Positions 8,161-16,256 of a stretch of DNA of 45,673 bases are shown one piece after another. The stretch is from Nitrospiraceae bacterium. Lineage in GTDB: Bacteria; Nitrospirota; Nitrospiria; Nitrospirales; Nitrospiraceae. Under the pieces are notes generated by a model. The model was not told the DNA's origin and ran no database searches. It was given only the letters and a program-made list of their open reading frames with translations. The first letter of the stretch is position 1; each line of letters opens with the position of its first letter. The position numbers were made by a program, and so were the translations under genes. The stretch lies in the NCBI GenBank assembly GCA_919902505.1, contig CAKKRE010000008.1, positions 1 to 45,673 on the forward strand, in the 5' to 3' direction.

Positions 8161-8741
8161 CCGATCCACGCCACAAAGACGAGCTGTCGGAGCTGGCGGT
8201 ACTCTACGCCCTGGGGGCTCTGGGTGACGATGAGCAGCGGCAATTCACGCAGTCCCTTGCGACGGCTCCTGCGGAAGTCCGGCAGCAGGTCGCAGCGTTT
8301 CAGGAGGTGGTGCAGGAGCTGGCGTTCAGCGGTCCCGCCATCTCGCCTCCGGCGTCGCTCAAGGCCACACTCATGGCGCGCATCGCGCAGGAGCCGCAGG
8401 AGCGACAGGCCGCCGGGGATTTCACCGTTGTTCGATCCGCGCAAGTGGCCTGGCGGGATTTGGGCCCGAGTGTGTCCATGAAAATGCTGTTCAACGATCC
8501 GGCCGGCGCGCGGGCCACGATGTTGCTGCGGCTCGCTCCGGGAGGAGAACTGGCGGCGCACCGCCACCGGCAGGTCGAAGAGTTCTACGTGTTGGAGGGG
8601 AGCTGCATCTGCGCCGGAGAATTGCTCCAGGCCGGGGACTACCACCGCGCCGAGGCCGGGAGCGTTCATCCCATTACGTCGAGCGAGCAGGGGTGCCTGG
8701 CCCTGGTGATGACCTCGACGCAGAACGAACCAGCCGGGTAG
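8157..8741 (+). CDS. ChrR-like cupin anti-sigma factor
   Basis: 194 aa. The N-terminal helical part (ELAVLYALGALGDDEQRQF and following, residues 8-60) resembles the anti-sigma domain of RskA/ChrR-type proteins but has no zinc-binding HxxxCxxC. Residues 95-190 are a cupin barrel: HRHRQVEEFYVLEG gives His135, His137 and Glu141/142, and a later His171 completes a metal site. Probably holds the adjacent sigma factor inactive until the cupin senses an oxidant or metabolite. Cytosolic, no membrane segment. Translationally coupled to the sigma gene by ATGA. Confidence 0.85.
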   Translation: MTDPRHKDELSELAVLYALGALGDDEQRQFTQSLATAPAEVRQQVAAFQEVVQELAFSGPAISPPASLKATLMARIAQEPQERQAAGDFTVVRSAQVAWRDLGPSVSMKMLFNDPAGARATMLLRLAPGGELAAHRHRQVEEFYVLEGSCICAGELLQAGDYHRAEAGSVHPITSSEQGCLALVMTSTQNEPAG

Positions 8742-8753
8742 TCCATACACGTC

Positions 8754-9062
8754 TAGCAGGCTGCGGAAATACCCGGTTGGCATGCGAAAACTCAGATGAT
8801 CCACATCGAGTGGCAGAGCAGAAGCATACCCCGCAGGATGCGCAAAATGGCCGTCCAGCAAGGCCGCAGCAAGCGAAGAGGCGAATCGTTCATTCGTACC
8901 TGCCCACCCCGAGCCTGCCAAGACAGGCTCTTGTCCCGTGGCCGTACGGTGAGCTTCTGAGGTTCAGGACGCGCGGAATAACGCGCGTCACGTTTGTGAA
9001 CGCCGCCGAGCCGGCAGTGTCTTGCGAGAACGCCGCTGGCGGACTTTTTGCGCATCCTGCTA
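8754..9062. repeat. TAGCAGG-type dispersed repeat, composite copy with both arms
   Basis: Left end TAGCAGGCTGCGGAAA (8754) and right end CGCATCCTGCTA (to 9062) are inverted and flanked by TA. An inner start, GCAGGATGCGCAAAA, lies at about 8832. The core contains GCCGTCCAGCAAGGCCGCAGC and GAGAACGCCGCTGGCGGACT, which are partial complements and could fold on each other. Compared with the other copies it carries extra sequence in the core. The right-hand terminal CTA is the stop codon (TAG) of the minus-strand DUF2784 gene. Confidence 0.8.
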
Positions 9063-9431
9063 TTGCCGTCGCCTCGACGGTTGTCCGAAGACCCACCAAT
9101 AGATCGTCACGTTCACCAGCACCACCACGGTCCCCAGAAGAATCTGAACGTTGCGTGTCAGCCCTGCCGGATACATCAGGGGCAGGAGGTAGTGGCCAAT
9201 GAAGTCGGAGTCATAGGCTGACTCTCCGGCCATGGCCCGCAGAGTTTGTTCAATCGGGGTGAGCGAGCAGATCCAACCGGTGTACTCGACAACCGCTCCC
9301 CAGATCGCTGCCGGCAGATGCAGCCAGGCAAGGCGAGGCCATTTCAGCAGTAAGAGCCCGCCCGTCACGACGAAGAACACAAAGGCCAGGTGTAGCAGCG
9401 TCACGAGATCCGCGCCGATTCGGTACCACAT
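9060..9431 (-). CDS. DUF2784 membrane protein
   Basis: 123 aa with four hydrophobic helices. LVTLLHLAFVFFVVTGGLLL, the WGAVVEYTGWICSLTPIE segment and the terminal TM are typical of DUF2784, a small inner-membrane family of unknown function. The start ATG at 9431 is preferred over an upstream TTG because the family begins close to the first TM; neither has a good binding site. Its TAG stop is formed by the terminus of the dispersed repeat at 8754-9062, so the last few residues (QPSRRRQ) may have been altered by that insertion. Confidence 0.85.
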   Translation of the reverse strand: MWYRIGADLVTLLHLAFVFFVVTGGLLLLKWPRLAWLHLPAAIWGAVVEYTGWICSLTPIEQTLRAMAGESAYDSDFIGHYLLPLMYPAGLTRNVQILLGTVVVLVNVTIYWWVFGQPSRRRQ

Positions 9432-9503
9432 GTGCGGCAGTCTGAAGAAACGGCGCAATGAAGGCAAATTATGAGACGGCGAGCGTAGCCGTTCGCCGCG
9501 TGC

Positions 9504-9875
9504 CTACATCGGAGCGGGCAGGTCGTAGCCCTGCGGTGTGGCGGAGAAGGGAAGGGGCAACTGCGCGGTTGGTAATGTCACGGCATAACGAGCCCAGGCA
9601 GCCAGCTCCTGCGGGTCCTCCAGAATATCCACCGGCACTTCGTAATACTGTCTGAGTGTTTGTTTGGCGTTCGGGTGGAAGGGTTGCATGCCGCGTGAGG
9701 CGTAGGCCGGTTGTGTCAACGCATTGGTTTTGAAATAGAGCCGGCCCTTGTGGATGATGCCGAAGAACGTTGCCCGGTGGTAGAGGCCATACCCGCCGAA
9801 CATGGCTTTCCCTGTGAGCTCAGGCATCTCACCGAGTTGATCCAGCACGAAGTCTTTGAAGCTGTCGTTTGGCAT
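9504..9875 (-). CDS. TfoX N-terminal domain protein
   Basis: 123 aa. The segment LDQLGEMPELTGKAMFGGYG and the following LYHRATFFGIIHKGRLYFK is the TfoX N-terminal domain, a ferredoxin-like fold found in competence regulators and in many stand-alone proteins. The C-terminal TfoX domain is absent, so a direct role in competence is not implied. ATG at 9875 starts at the conserved boundary; the longer frame upstream is Cys/His-rich and does not resemble the family. Confidence 0.87.
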   Translation of the reverse strand: MPNDSFKDFVLDQLGEMPELTGKAMFGGYGLYHRATFFGIIHKGRLYFKTNALTQPAYASRGMQPFHPNAKQTLRQYYEVPVDILEDPQELAAWARYAVTLPTAQLPLPFSATPQGYDLPAPM

Positions 9876-10090
9876 CGGTTGAACGTGACGACATTCGATG
9901 CAATGCCGTGAGTGGCTGTTCACGGTGAGTGTATCGAGTCGGTGCACTGTGCACCGATGGCCGGATAATTTCAACGCCTGTCGAGGCAGCTGCGCCGTTC
10001 TGCAGAGTCTGGCAGGTGGGCACCCGGAGAGGAGGATGAAGAGCCTGAACGTGCGGGCGGCAGGTTGTTCCTAGTGCCGCCCGCAGGAGC

Positions 10091-10948
10091 TTAACGTGGC
10101 TTGCGCGCGCTCACGATCCTCACCGCAATCGGCAACGAGACCCCCTGCGGCCCGCGATATTCGTTCACGGTCTTGATGATGCCCCGTTCCGCCTCGGCCT
10201 GTTGTTCCTTCGTCAGTTTCGCAAACAGATTTTGAATCGGGGCGGCGATATCCATCAAGCCGCGAAAGAACTCTTCCGCCGTGGCATAGGTCACTTCGGC
10301 CGTAAACTCCTCGTCGCCCAGAGGTGTGAGGCCGGCCCGTTCAAACATGCCGGCCAGGTCGCCTGGCTTAGCAAGGCGGAAGATTCCCGGTGCCTCGGGG
10401 TCTGGTGGGGGCAGGGGCATGATGGTTTTGATCACGTCCATCGGAATGCGAATGAATGGATTCTTATCCGGCACAGACCAGACGGCGGCGGCGACATAAC
10501 CTCCCGGTTTCAGTACACGCGCGATTTCCGCGGCAGCCTTGGGAATCTCCGGCAGGAACATCAGGCAGAATCGGCTGATCACGGCATCGACCGAGCCGGT
10601 CTCGAACGGCAGCGAGGTCACATCCCCGGTGCGAAACGTCACGTGCTGCAGGCCGAGCGTCTTGGCTTTGCGTGCCGCCACCGCCAGCATGGATTCAGCG
10701 AGATCGATTCCGACCACGGTGCCATCCGATCCCACCACTTCACCGGCCAGGAGCGCCGGATAGCCGGTGCCCGATCCAAGATCCAGGACCCGAAGCCCGG
10801 GCCGCACCCGCGCATCGGCCACCAGCCGGTGGTTGATGAAGGCCATGTTGCGGTTGAAAAACTGATCCCATTTGTCCCAACCGGCGGCCACACGATTCCA
10901 GTCCTGACGCTGGGCTTCGATCACAGCCTCTGGTGTTTGTGACGGCAT
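10091..10948 (-). CDS. Class I SAM-dependent methyltransferase (UbiE-like)
   Basis: 285 aa. Motif I is VLDLGSGTGYPALLAGEVVG (about residues 54-73), with VVGIDLAESML as motif post-I, FRTGDVTSLPFETGSVDAVI as motif II/III, and ARVLKPGGYVAAAVWS as motif IV-V. This Rossmann-type fold most resembles small-molecule methyltransferases of the UbiE/Coq5 group; the substrate cannot be told. An AAGGAG sits eight bases before the ATG. It lies 37 bp downstream of the lipocalin-like gene on the same strand. Confidence 0.9.
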   Translation of the reverse strand: MPSQTPEAVIEAQRQDWNRVAAGWDKWDQFFNRNMAFINHRLVADARVRPGLRVLDLGSGTGYPALLAGEVVGSDGTVVGIDLAESMLAVAARKAKTLGLQHVTFRTGDVTSLPFETGSVDAVISRFCLMFLPEIPKAAAEIARVLKPGGYVAAAVWSVPDKNPFIRIPMDVIKTIMPLPPPDPEAPGIFRLAKPGDLAGMFERAGLTPLGDEEFTAEVTYATAEEFFRGLMDIAAPIQNLFAKLTKEQQAEAERGIIKTVNEYRGPQGVSLPIAVRIVSARKPR

Positions 10949-10985
10949 CGGAACGACTCCTTGTTGAACAGCGTGGGGATGACGG

Positions 10986-11489
10986 TTATTTCACGCGCTC
11001 GAAGGTAAACACCTTCGGCACGTCTTTTCCTGCCTTACTCAAGGTCCAGGTCTGAGTGAAGTGATCGTGGTCTTTGACGTCGATCGAGAGCTGGCGCATA
11101 TGCACATCGGTCGGATTGGTCAGATTTGTCGCATCCACAAAAGAAAAGGTAATGGCCTTATCGCCCTCTTTGATCGCGGCGGCGCGCATGCGCGGCTGGT
11201 TATTGAGGGAGCAATAGTGCGTCAACATCAATTGCTCGCCGTCGCTGTAGTACATAGTGGTCATGGGTGGGCTGTCGAGCGGAGTGAGCGTTTCGGTCAG
11301 ACTGGTGCCTCCCGAACTGAGGGCAAAGGCGATCTTGTGGGCCTTCCCTTCCGCGTCGGCCCCCTTCCATTCTCCGACGAGGAACTTTAATGGACTGAGA
11401 CTTGTATCCGGGATATCGGCGGCTTGGGCTGAGATCGGTGCAAGGAGTAGGACGAGACCACAGAGAGTACGAAGAATTCCATGCGGCAT
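10986..11489 (-). CDS. Secreted lipocalin-like/DUF-type small protein
   Basis: 167 aa with a clear signal peptide (MPHGILRTLCGLVLLLAPIS, cleavage near AQAA-D). The mature part begins with LSPLKFLVGEWKGAD, the pattern of the lipocalin-like beta-barrel proteins that start with a FxxGxW motif. Later strands include MTTMYYSDGEQLMLTHYCS. Probably periplasmic; ligand unknown. The start is set by GGAGGG six bases before the ATG at 11489. May form a unit with the methyltransferase downstream. Confidence 0.78.
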   Translation of the reverse strand: MPHGILRTLCGLVLLLAPISAQAADIPDTSLSPLKFLVGEWKGADAEGKAHKIAFALSSGGTSLTETLTPLDSPPMTTMYYSDGEQLMLTHYCSLNNQPRMRAAAIKEGDKAITFSFVDATNLTNPTDVHMRQLSIDVKDHDHFTQTWTLSKAGKDVPKVFTFERVK

Positions 11490-11875
11490 GCAAAACCCTC
11501 CATGAAACAAGAAGATGCCGAACACAAGTCAGTCAAGCATGTCTCCAAGGTCGAGATCAAGACTTTTTCCGCCGCTGTCGCAGAACGGAACAGCACAACC
11601 GTCGGAGTGAATCAGAAATGCACGTATAATAAATTCGCCTGAAGGGAAAAGCCGGAGGTTCAATCGGGTGGGAGTAGCTATCGCGCGCGTGCGACGGAGG
11701 CCGGGAAAACCGATGCCGAAAGACTCCGGCGCCCGATCCTGAAGACTTGTCACCTGCGACTCGTGCCTCCATCTGCCGGTCGGTGTGAAGAATGATCGGC
11801 GCCCTGTAATGTTTCCCGTCTTGCTCCGTCTGTAGGGGTGAACGGCTGATTTCACCACTCACAGGGAGGATTCTC
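11490..11875. other. Intergenic, divergent promoter region
   Basis: About 386 bp between the divergent lipocalin-like and DUF4396 genes. A TATAAT-like string occurs at about 11625-11631 but without a matching -35 at normal spacing on either strand. No gene, repeat or strong hairpin seen. Confidence 0.5.
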
Positions 11876-12460
11876 ATGATGAGCCATCAATCGGCGACCG
11901 CCACCGTGCGGCGTCACGCAGCGCCACGAAATCACGATCACCATACGAACGGGCGTGACTGTGTGCAGGCTCACGGCGATCATCGTGGCCGTCATCAGCC
12001 TCACGAGCATCAGGAAGCGAACCACCAGGCCACCTCGCTCAATCGGACGGCGATCATGGCCACCTTGCATTGCTTGACCGGCTGCACCATCGGCGAAGTG
12101 CTCGGGATGGCGATCGGCACGGCGTTAGGATGGAGCAATTGGCCGACGGTCGGCCTCGCTGTTGCGCTGGCCTTTCTCTTCGGGTATGCCATGACCTTGT
12201 ATCCGTTGCGGCGGGCGGGTATAGCTTGGAGAACGGCGCTGGGGTTGGCCTTTGCGTCCGATACCCTCTCCATGACCACGATGGAACTGGTGGACAATGC
12301 GATCATGGTGATGATTCCCGGTGCGATGGACGCCGGGGTGCCGGATCCGCTGTTCTGGGGCAGTCTGGTCTTGTCCCTTCTTCTGGCCGGAGCGGCGGCA
12401 TTTCCCGTCAACCGCTGGTTGATCGCGCGGGGCAAAGGGCATGCGCTGGTGCACGGGTAG
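11876..12460 (+). CDS. DUF4396 membrane protein with His-rich N-terminus
   Basis: 194 aa. Residues 1-50 are hydrophilic and contain more than ten histidines, a likely metal-binding tail. It is followed by about four TM helices with TLHCLTGCTIGEVLGMAIG and LASDTLSMTTMELVDN-type residues that mark DUF4396. The function of this family is unknown; the His-rich tail suggests metal handling. GGAGG lies six bases before the first ATG. The next gene, a lipoprotein, starts 84 bp downstream on the same strand. Confidence 0.88.
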   Translation: MMSHQSATATVRRHAAPRNHDHHTNGRDCVQAHGDHRGRHQPHEHQEANHQATSLNRTAIMATLHCLTGCTIGEVLGMAIGTALGWSNWPTVGLAVALAFLFGYAMTLYPLRRAGIAWRTALGLAFASDTLSMTTMELVDNAIMVMIPGAMDAGVPDPLFWGSLVLSLLLAGAAAFPVNRWLIARGKGHALVHG

Positions 12461-12544
12461 CACTGCCACTGAGACGGTTCGGCTGTAATCGTCGATCCGC
12501 TGCTGCGACATGCCTGGCTGCTGATGATTCAGGAGCGATTCAGC

Positions 12545-13492
12545 ATGACGATTGGGACATATATGCGCATGCCGGCGTTCGTGGCCTTGGTCACGCTCGC
12601 CTTCGCGCTGGCGGGGTGCAGCCAGTTCGAGCCGCGCGACAAGCGTTTCTATTACCGCGCGCTGTGGAATTTCTCGTTGCGGGAAGATCTGGCCGAACTC
12701 GACAGTGAGTTCAACGGCGTGGATTTCGGCCATTCCAATCTGTACGAAAATCTGTTGCTGACCGGCGGTCAGGACGTGCCGGCCATCGAGGAGCGGGCCC
12801 GCAAGCAGACGCTCGCGTTTATCGCGACCAAGCCCAGGCTGAACCCGAACGAGGAGGCGATTGCGCCGACCTACATGAGGCTGGCCTGGCGCGCGCAGAA
12901 CACGTTCGACGAAGCGCATGCCCTGCACCGCGCGACCTACGACATCGTGGTGTCCGACGAGCCGGACAAGGACCGGGCGCTCCGCAATGTGTTGGCCTAC
13001 TATAAGGAGAGCGCGTATGCGATCACGTCCAAGCGGCTGGATCACCATCGACTGGATCAATTCCCCTATTCCAAGGCCTTCAGGGCACGCTTCCCGCTGT
13101 TCAATGCGACGATCTGGTCCTACCATTACCTGCAGGTGGCCGTGTATGACCCGTTGCAGGCCGCGCGTGACCTTGCCGCCAAGACGCAAGCGATCCGGCC
13201 GATTCTTGCGACCTACCGGCGGTATCTCGAACAGCCGCCGGTGCACTGGACCTTCATGCCGCTCACAGCGGAACTGAGTCCGCAGTTTGCCGCGGGGTAT
13301 CCCGAATTGGCCAACATCTTCGATAATCTCCATATGCTGCACGACAACATCAGCGACATCCTCACCAGCGAGCGGCTCCCGACCTGGGAGGCGAAGCGGG
13401 CTGAAATTTATCGTGTGCTGAATACCTACTATCTGGCGAGCGCGGATGCGACCAATCCGATGGTCGTCCAGGGCCAGGAGCATCACCATTGA
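12545..13492 (+). CDS. Lipoprotein of unknown function
   Basis: 315 aa. The lipoprotein signal peptide ends in LALAGC (about Cys 25 with this start). The mature part is helical, rich in acidic, Tyr and His residues, and without a family I recognise. It ends in EHHH. AGGAG lies nine bases before the ATG at 12545; an ATG at 12524 has no site. Its TGA overlaps the TTG start of the next gene, so the two proteins are probably made together. A periplasmic adaptor for the outer-membrane protein is a reasonable guess. Confidence 0.72.
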   Translation: MTIGTYMRMPAFVALVTLAFALAGCSQFEPRDKRFYYRALWNFSLREDLAELDSEFNGVDFGHSNLYENLLLTGGQDVPAIEERARKQTLAFIATKPRLNPNEEAIAPTYMRLAWRAQNTFDEAHALHRATYDIVVSDEPDKDRALRNVLAYYKESAYAITSKRLDHHRLDQFPYSKAFRARFPLFNATIWSYHYLQVAVYDPLQAARDLAAKTQAIRPILATYRRYLEQPPVHWTFMPLTAELSPQFAAGYPELANIFDNLHMLHDNISDILTSERLPTWEAKRAEIYRVLNTYYLASADATNPMVVQGQEHHH

Positions 13493-14274
13493 AGCTGAGA
13501 AGCGGGCGAGTCCTTGCGTTCGTGATCGGCGGGGCTCTCACGCTGGCGACTGCACCGTTGTTCGCCCTGGACCATGACAACCTCGATCCCAACCGGCCGA
13601 TCGGCATGGAGGACGCCTATGCCATACCCAAAGGGGAAATCGGTCTGGAGGGCGGCGTGCGCTTCAACGACCGGCGAGAGGGCCGCACCCAGGTCACATT
13701 TCAGCCGCAAATTATCTACGGCGCGTTCGCCAATACGCAGATCGAAATCCAGGGCGATCTGTTCACCGATCCGCGTGCCATCGTGGGCGCGAACAAGTCC
13801 GGCGACCTGCACCTGGGGGTCCTGTACAACTTCAATACGGAAACGCTGAGGCTGCCGGCGTTCGCGGTCCGGGTCGAGGCGGATCTTCCCACCGGGGTGA
13901 ATTCCAAAGGCGTGGATACGCAGCTCACCGGCATCCTGACCCGTTCATTCGGGCGACTGCGGGTGCATCTCAATGCCGGTTATACCGTGATCGGGTCGCC
14001 GCAAGGGCAGGAGCGACCCGGTGCCTATCGGGCCGTCGCCGCCGTCAGTTACCCGCTGGGCTATCCCACGAGCTTTCGCGACACGTTGATCGCCAGCGTC
14101 TATACCCGCCAATCGGACCTGCGCGGGCAACAGAACCACACCGGCGTCGAAGTCGGCGTCCGGCATCAATTGACCTCGCGCGTCGTGCTCGACGGCGGGC
14201 TCGGCACTGAGTTTGTCGGGCCGGCGGATCGTGCCGCGCTGCTGGGGACGATGGGGGTGTCCGTCGGGTTTTAA
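13489..14274 (+). CDS. Outer-membrane beta-barrel protein, TTG start
   Basis: 261 aa. Signal peptide (FVIGGALTLATAPLFA then LDHD) followed by alternating-residue strands with many Gly/Asn turns and a terminal GVSVGF ending in Phe, as in outer-membrane barrels. It resembles the small transporter/phenol-degradation MetA-like barrel group by composition only. The frame opens with TTG at 13489 inside the upstream stop (TTGA), so reinitiation would make it. Operon partner of the preceding lipoprotein. Confidence 0.7.
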   Translation: MKLRSGRVLAFVIGGALTLATAPLFALDHDNLDPNRPIGMEDAYAIPKGEIGLEGGVRFNDRREGRTQVTFQPQIIYGAFANTQIEIQGDLFTDPRAIVGANKSGDLHLGVLYNFNTETLRLPAFAVRVEADLPTGVNSKGVDTQLTGILTRSFGRLRVHLNAGYTVIGSPQGQERPGAYRAVAAVSYPLGYPTSFRDTLIASVYTRQSDLRGQQNHTGVEVGVRHQLTSRVVLDGGLGTEFVGPADRAALLGTMGVSVGF

Positions 14275-14289
14275 CTGCTTACCTTGAGC

Positions 14290-14317
14290 GCTTTACTTCC
14301 TTATGCTAACGTAAAGC
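14290..14317. promoter_or_regulatory. Inverted repeat upstream of the toxin-antitoxin pair
   Basis: GCTTTAC and GTAAAGC are perfect 7-bp arms separated by 14 bp, ending 16-31 bp before the antitoxin start codons. AbrB-type antitoxins commonly autoregulate at such sites. Role inferred from position. Confidence 0.35.
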
Positions 14318-14332
14318 CGAATATAGGAATCA

Positions 14333-14566
14333 ATGGCGGGGGACACCATGGCGGTCCAAAAACTCAGCAGCAAAAATCAGATCGTCCTCCCGAAGGAGGC
14401 GAGGCAGGCGATGGGCGTCCGAGGCGGTGATGAATTGCTGATCGTCGTCAAGGATGATCTGACGTTAGTCATGCCGAAACCCAAACGGTATGCGCAGACT
14501 CTGCGAGGGCTTGCTAAGGGCACCTACCCGTCAGGCTATCTCAAACGAGAGCGACGGTCGTGGTAG
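14333..14566 (+). CDS. AbrB/MazE-type antitoxin
   Basis: 77 aa. The swapped-hairpin AbrB DNA-binding fold is shown by VQKLSSKNQIVLPKEARQAM followed by GVRGGDELLIVV. The C-terminal part (residues 50-77) is basic and should bind the toxin. Two in-frame starts are possible: ATG 14333 with AGGA close before it, and ATG 14348 with GGGGG five bases upstream. The second gives the usual family start. It overlaps the PIN toxin by 7 bp and probably neutralises it and represses the operon. Confidence 0.85.
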   Translation: MAGDTMAVQKLSSKNQIVLPKEARQAMGVRGGDELLIVVKDDLTLVMPKPKRYAQTLRGLAKGTYPSGYLKRERRSW

Positions 14567-15012
14567 CGGGCTCCACACAAGGGTTTCCCCTCGAACGCCA
14601 ACGCATCGGACTCGATACCAACTTGTTCATTTATTTCTTGGAAGACCATCCTAGGTATGGGGCATGGTGTGCCTCGTTGTTCGATTTGATCGAGCGTGGC
14701 CTCAATCCGGCTGTCACATCAACCGTGACCCTCCTGGAGTTGCTGGTCCAGCCGTACCGTGACCAGAAAGATGAGCTGGCTCAACGCATTTTTGCTCTTG
14801 CCGGCACGTATCCAAGGCTGGAATGGGTTCCGGTCACAATGAATGTGGCGGACCGTGCAGCCGAACTCCGTGCCTGTTATCGTCTCAGCACACCGGATGC
14901 GATACAGCTGGCCACCGCCATCTTGCACAAGGCCGTGCGCTTCTACGGGAATGATCGTGGTTTGCGGAAGGTGAAAGAAATTGAGTGTGTCATTGTAGAG
15001 GAGTTGATCTGA
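14560..15012 (+). CDS. PIN-domain toxin (VapC-type ribonuclease)
   Basis: 150 aa, GTG start overlapping the antitoxin gene. PIN active-site acids are visible: Asp19 in IGLDTNLFIYF, Glu60 in TVTLLELLV, Asp113 in STPDAIQLATA and Asp132 in FYGNDRGL. All four are present, so the Mg-dependent RNase should be active, cutting tRNA or rRNA when free of antitoxin. Family length is usual. The pairing with AbrB/MazE-type antitoxin is common for this PIN subgroup. Confidence 0.88.
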   Translation: MVAGSTQGFPLERQRIGLDTNLFIYFLEDHPRYGAWCASLFDLIERGLNPAVTSTVTLLELLVQPYRDQKDELAQRIFALAGTYPRLEWVPVTMNVADRAAELRACYRLSTPDAIQLATAILHKAVRFYGNDRGLRKVKEIECVIVEELI

Positions 15013-15213
15013 CCTCGTAGACTCCTGCCCCGTTGTTCCGTTCCGCCAAAGTCTCCCCATCTGGCCCCTGCCGTGTTCAACGCAGCGTGAAGCTGCCCCT
15101 GTCGGAAATCGGAAGCCGCTCCGATATGTTCTTCCGCAAGCCCCTCGCGGTACGAAAAAGGTCTGAGGAATGCTGTCCAAGGTTGTGGCGCGAAGACCGC
15201 CTCTCGACCGGTG

Positions 15214-15924
15214 CTACCGTTGCAGGCTCAGTGTTGCCATGTGCCAGAGACTCTCTGCCAACCAGCGGCTGTCTTTGAACAGATGGGCCAATTCGGAGGT
15301 GAGGATGAAGAAGGCCGGGTAAAACAGGTGTGGGCTGGTTTTGCTCCAGGCCAGGGCCGGTTCCACGAGTTTCGCAAAGACAGCACGCCACTTCCAGATC
15401 ACGGCCACGGCCGTCACCCCGAGCAACGCGCCCGACAGGATGTCCGTCGGAAAGTGGAGGCCGACGTAGATCCTGGGGAGGGACACAATCACCGCTGCGT
15501 GGAGAAAGGCGAAGGCGCCCACCAGCGGGGACACCAACCAAAGGCCGGCGGCCAGGGCAAAGAAGAGAGAGGCATGGTCGCTGGGAAAGGAACTCCACCC
15601 GGCCAGAAAATCTTCCGGCATGGTGTAGGGCAGGGTGAAATTCAGTCCGGCCGTGTGGACCGGGCGCGGGCGGTAGGGCAGGACGAGCTGAAGCACACGA
15701 GCGACCGCCATCGCCGAGAAAGCCGCGAGGATCGTCAGGAGAACGTTTCGCCGGTTGTCCTCACGATGGGGGTCGCGAAACCAGGCCCACCAAATGAGCG
15801 GCAGCGAGAGATACCCCTTCAGTGCATCGCTGTCGCTGATCGTCATGATCAGGCTGTCCACGGCCCAAGACCGTTGGGCGAATTGGTTGAAGAATCCTAA
15901 GACGGTCGTGTCGAATTCGTGCAT
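15214..15924 (-). CDS. PAP2-family membrane phosphatase
   Basis: 236 aa, about six TM helices. The three PAP2 motifs are complete: LPYRPRP (about 82-88), SFPSDHAS with the His at about 117, and LPRIYVGLHFPTD with Arg151, His157 and Asp161. Such enzymes remove phosphate from undecaprenyl pyrophosphate or lipid phosphates at the periplasmic face. Which substrate is used cannot be told. The start at 15924 gives the normal length; its binding site is weak. Confidence 0.9.
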   Translation of the reverse strand: MHEFDTTVLGFFNQFAQRSWAVDSLIMTISDSDALKGYLSLPLIWWAWFRDPHREDNRRNVLLTILAAFSAMAVARVLQLVLPYRPRPVHTAGLNFTLPYTMPEDFLAGWSSFPSDHASLFFALAAGLWLVSPLVGAFAFLHAAVIVSLPRIYVGLHFPTDILSGALLGVTAVAVIWKWRAVFAKLVEPALAWSKTSPHLFYPAFFILTSELAHLFKDSRWLAESLWHMATLSLQR

Positions 15925-16256
15925 GTGCGCGTCATCTGCAGGGTGGAGTCCCTGTCACGTGAGTCAGAGGTCATGAGGCTCGGCTCATGCCGGGGCGCAG
16001 GTGCGCGGCAGCGGCAAGATAGCGGAGGTCAGGCCTGTTGTAAATGTTTATAAGCCAGACCGGTGAAAATCGAAACATGTTTTCGTCATTCGGGCGCCCG
16101 ACGTGAAACTCGCGTCCGGAAACGGCCAGGGCCGATGTGCCCTGCTCAAAGCCGTCTGTGAGAGATTGGGACTGCTCGTGGGATGGGGTCGATCACCGCC
16201 TTCTTGACGGCCATTCGGCCCTAGGCAGATAATGCGCCCGTCGCCAGGAGGCAGGC
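15925..16256. other. Intergenic, divergent
   Basis: About 332 bp between the divergent PAP2 and TPR genes. A TTATAAG string at about 16049 and a perfect AAACATGTTT palindrome near 16074 are the only features seen. Neither has enough context to be called a promoter or operator. Confidence 0.45.

Noticed and set aside
11620-11640. TATAAT-like string as a promoter
   Set aside because: No acceptable -35 at 16-18 bp on either strand.
12125-13489. Long minus-strand frame opposite the lipoprotein and DUF4396 genes
   Set aside because: Antisense to genes with lipobox, membrane segments and binding sites. Arg/His/Gln-rich composition typical of shadow frames.
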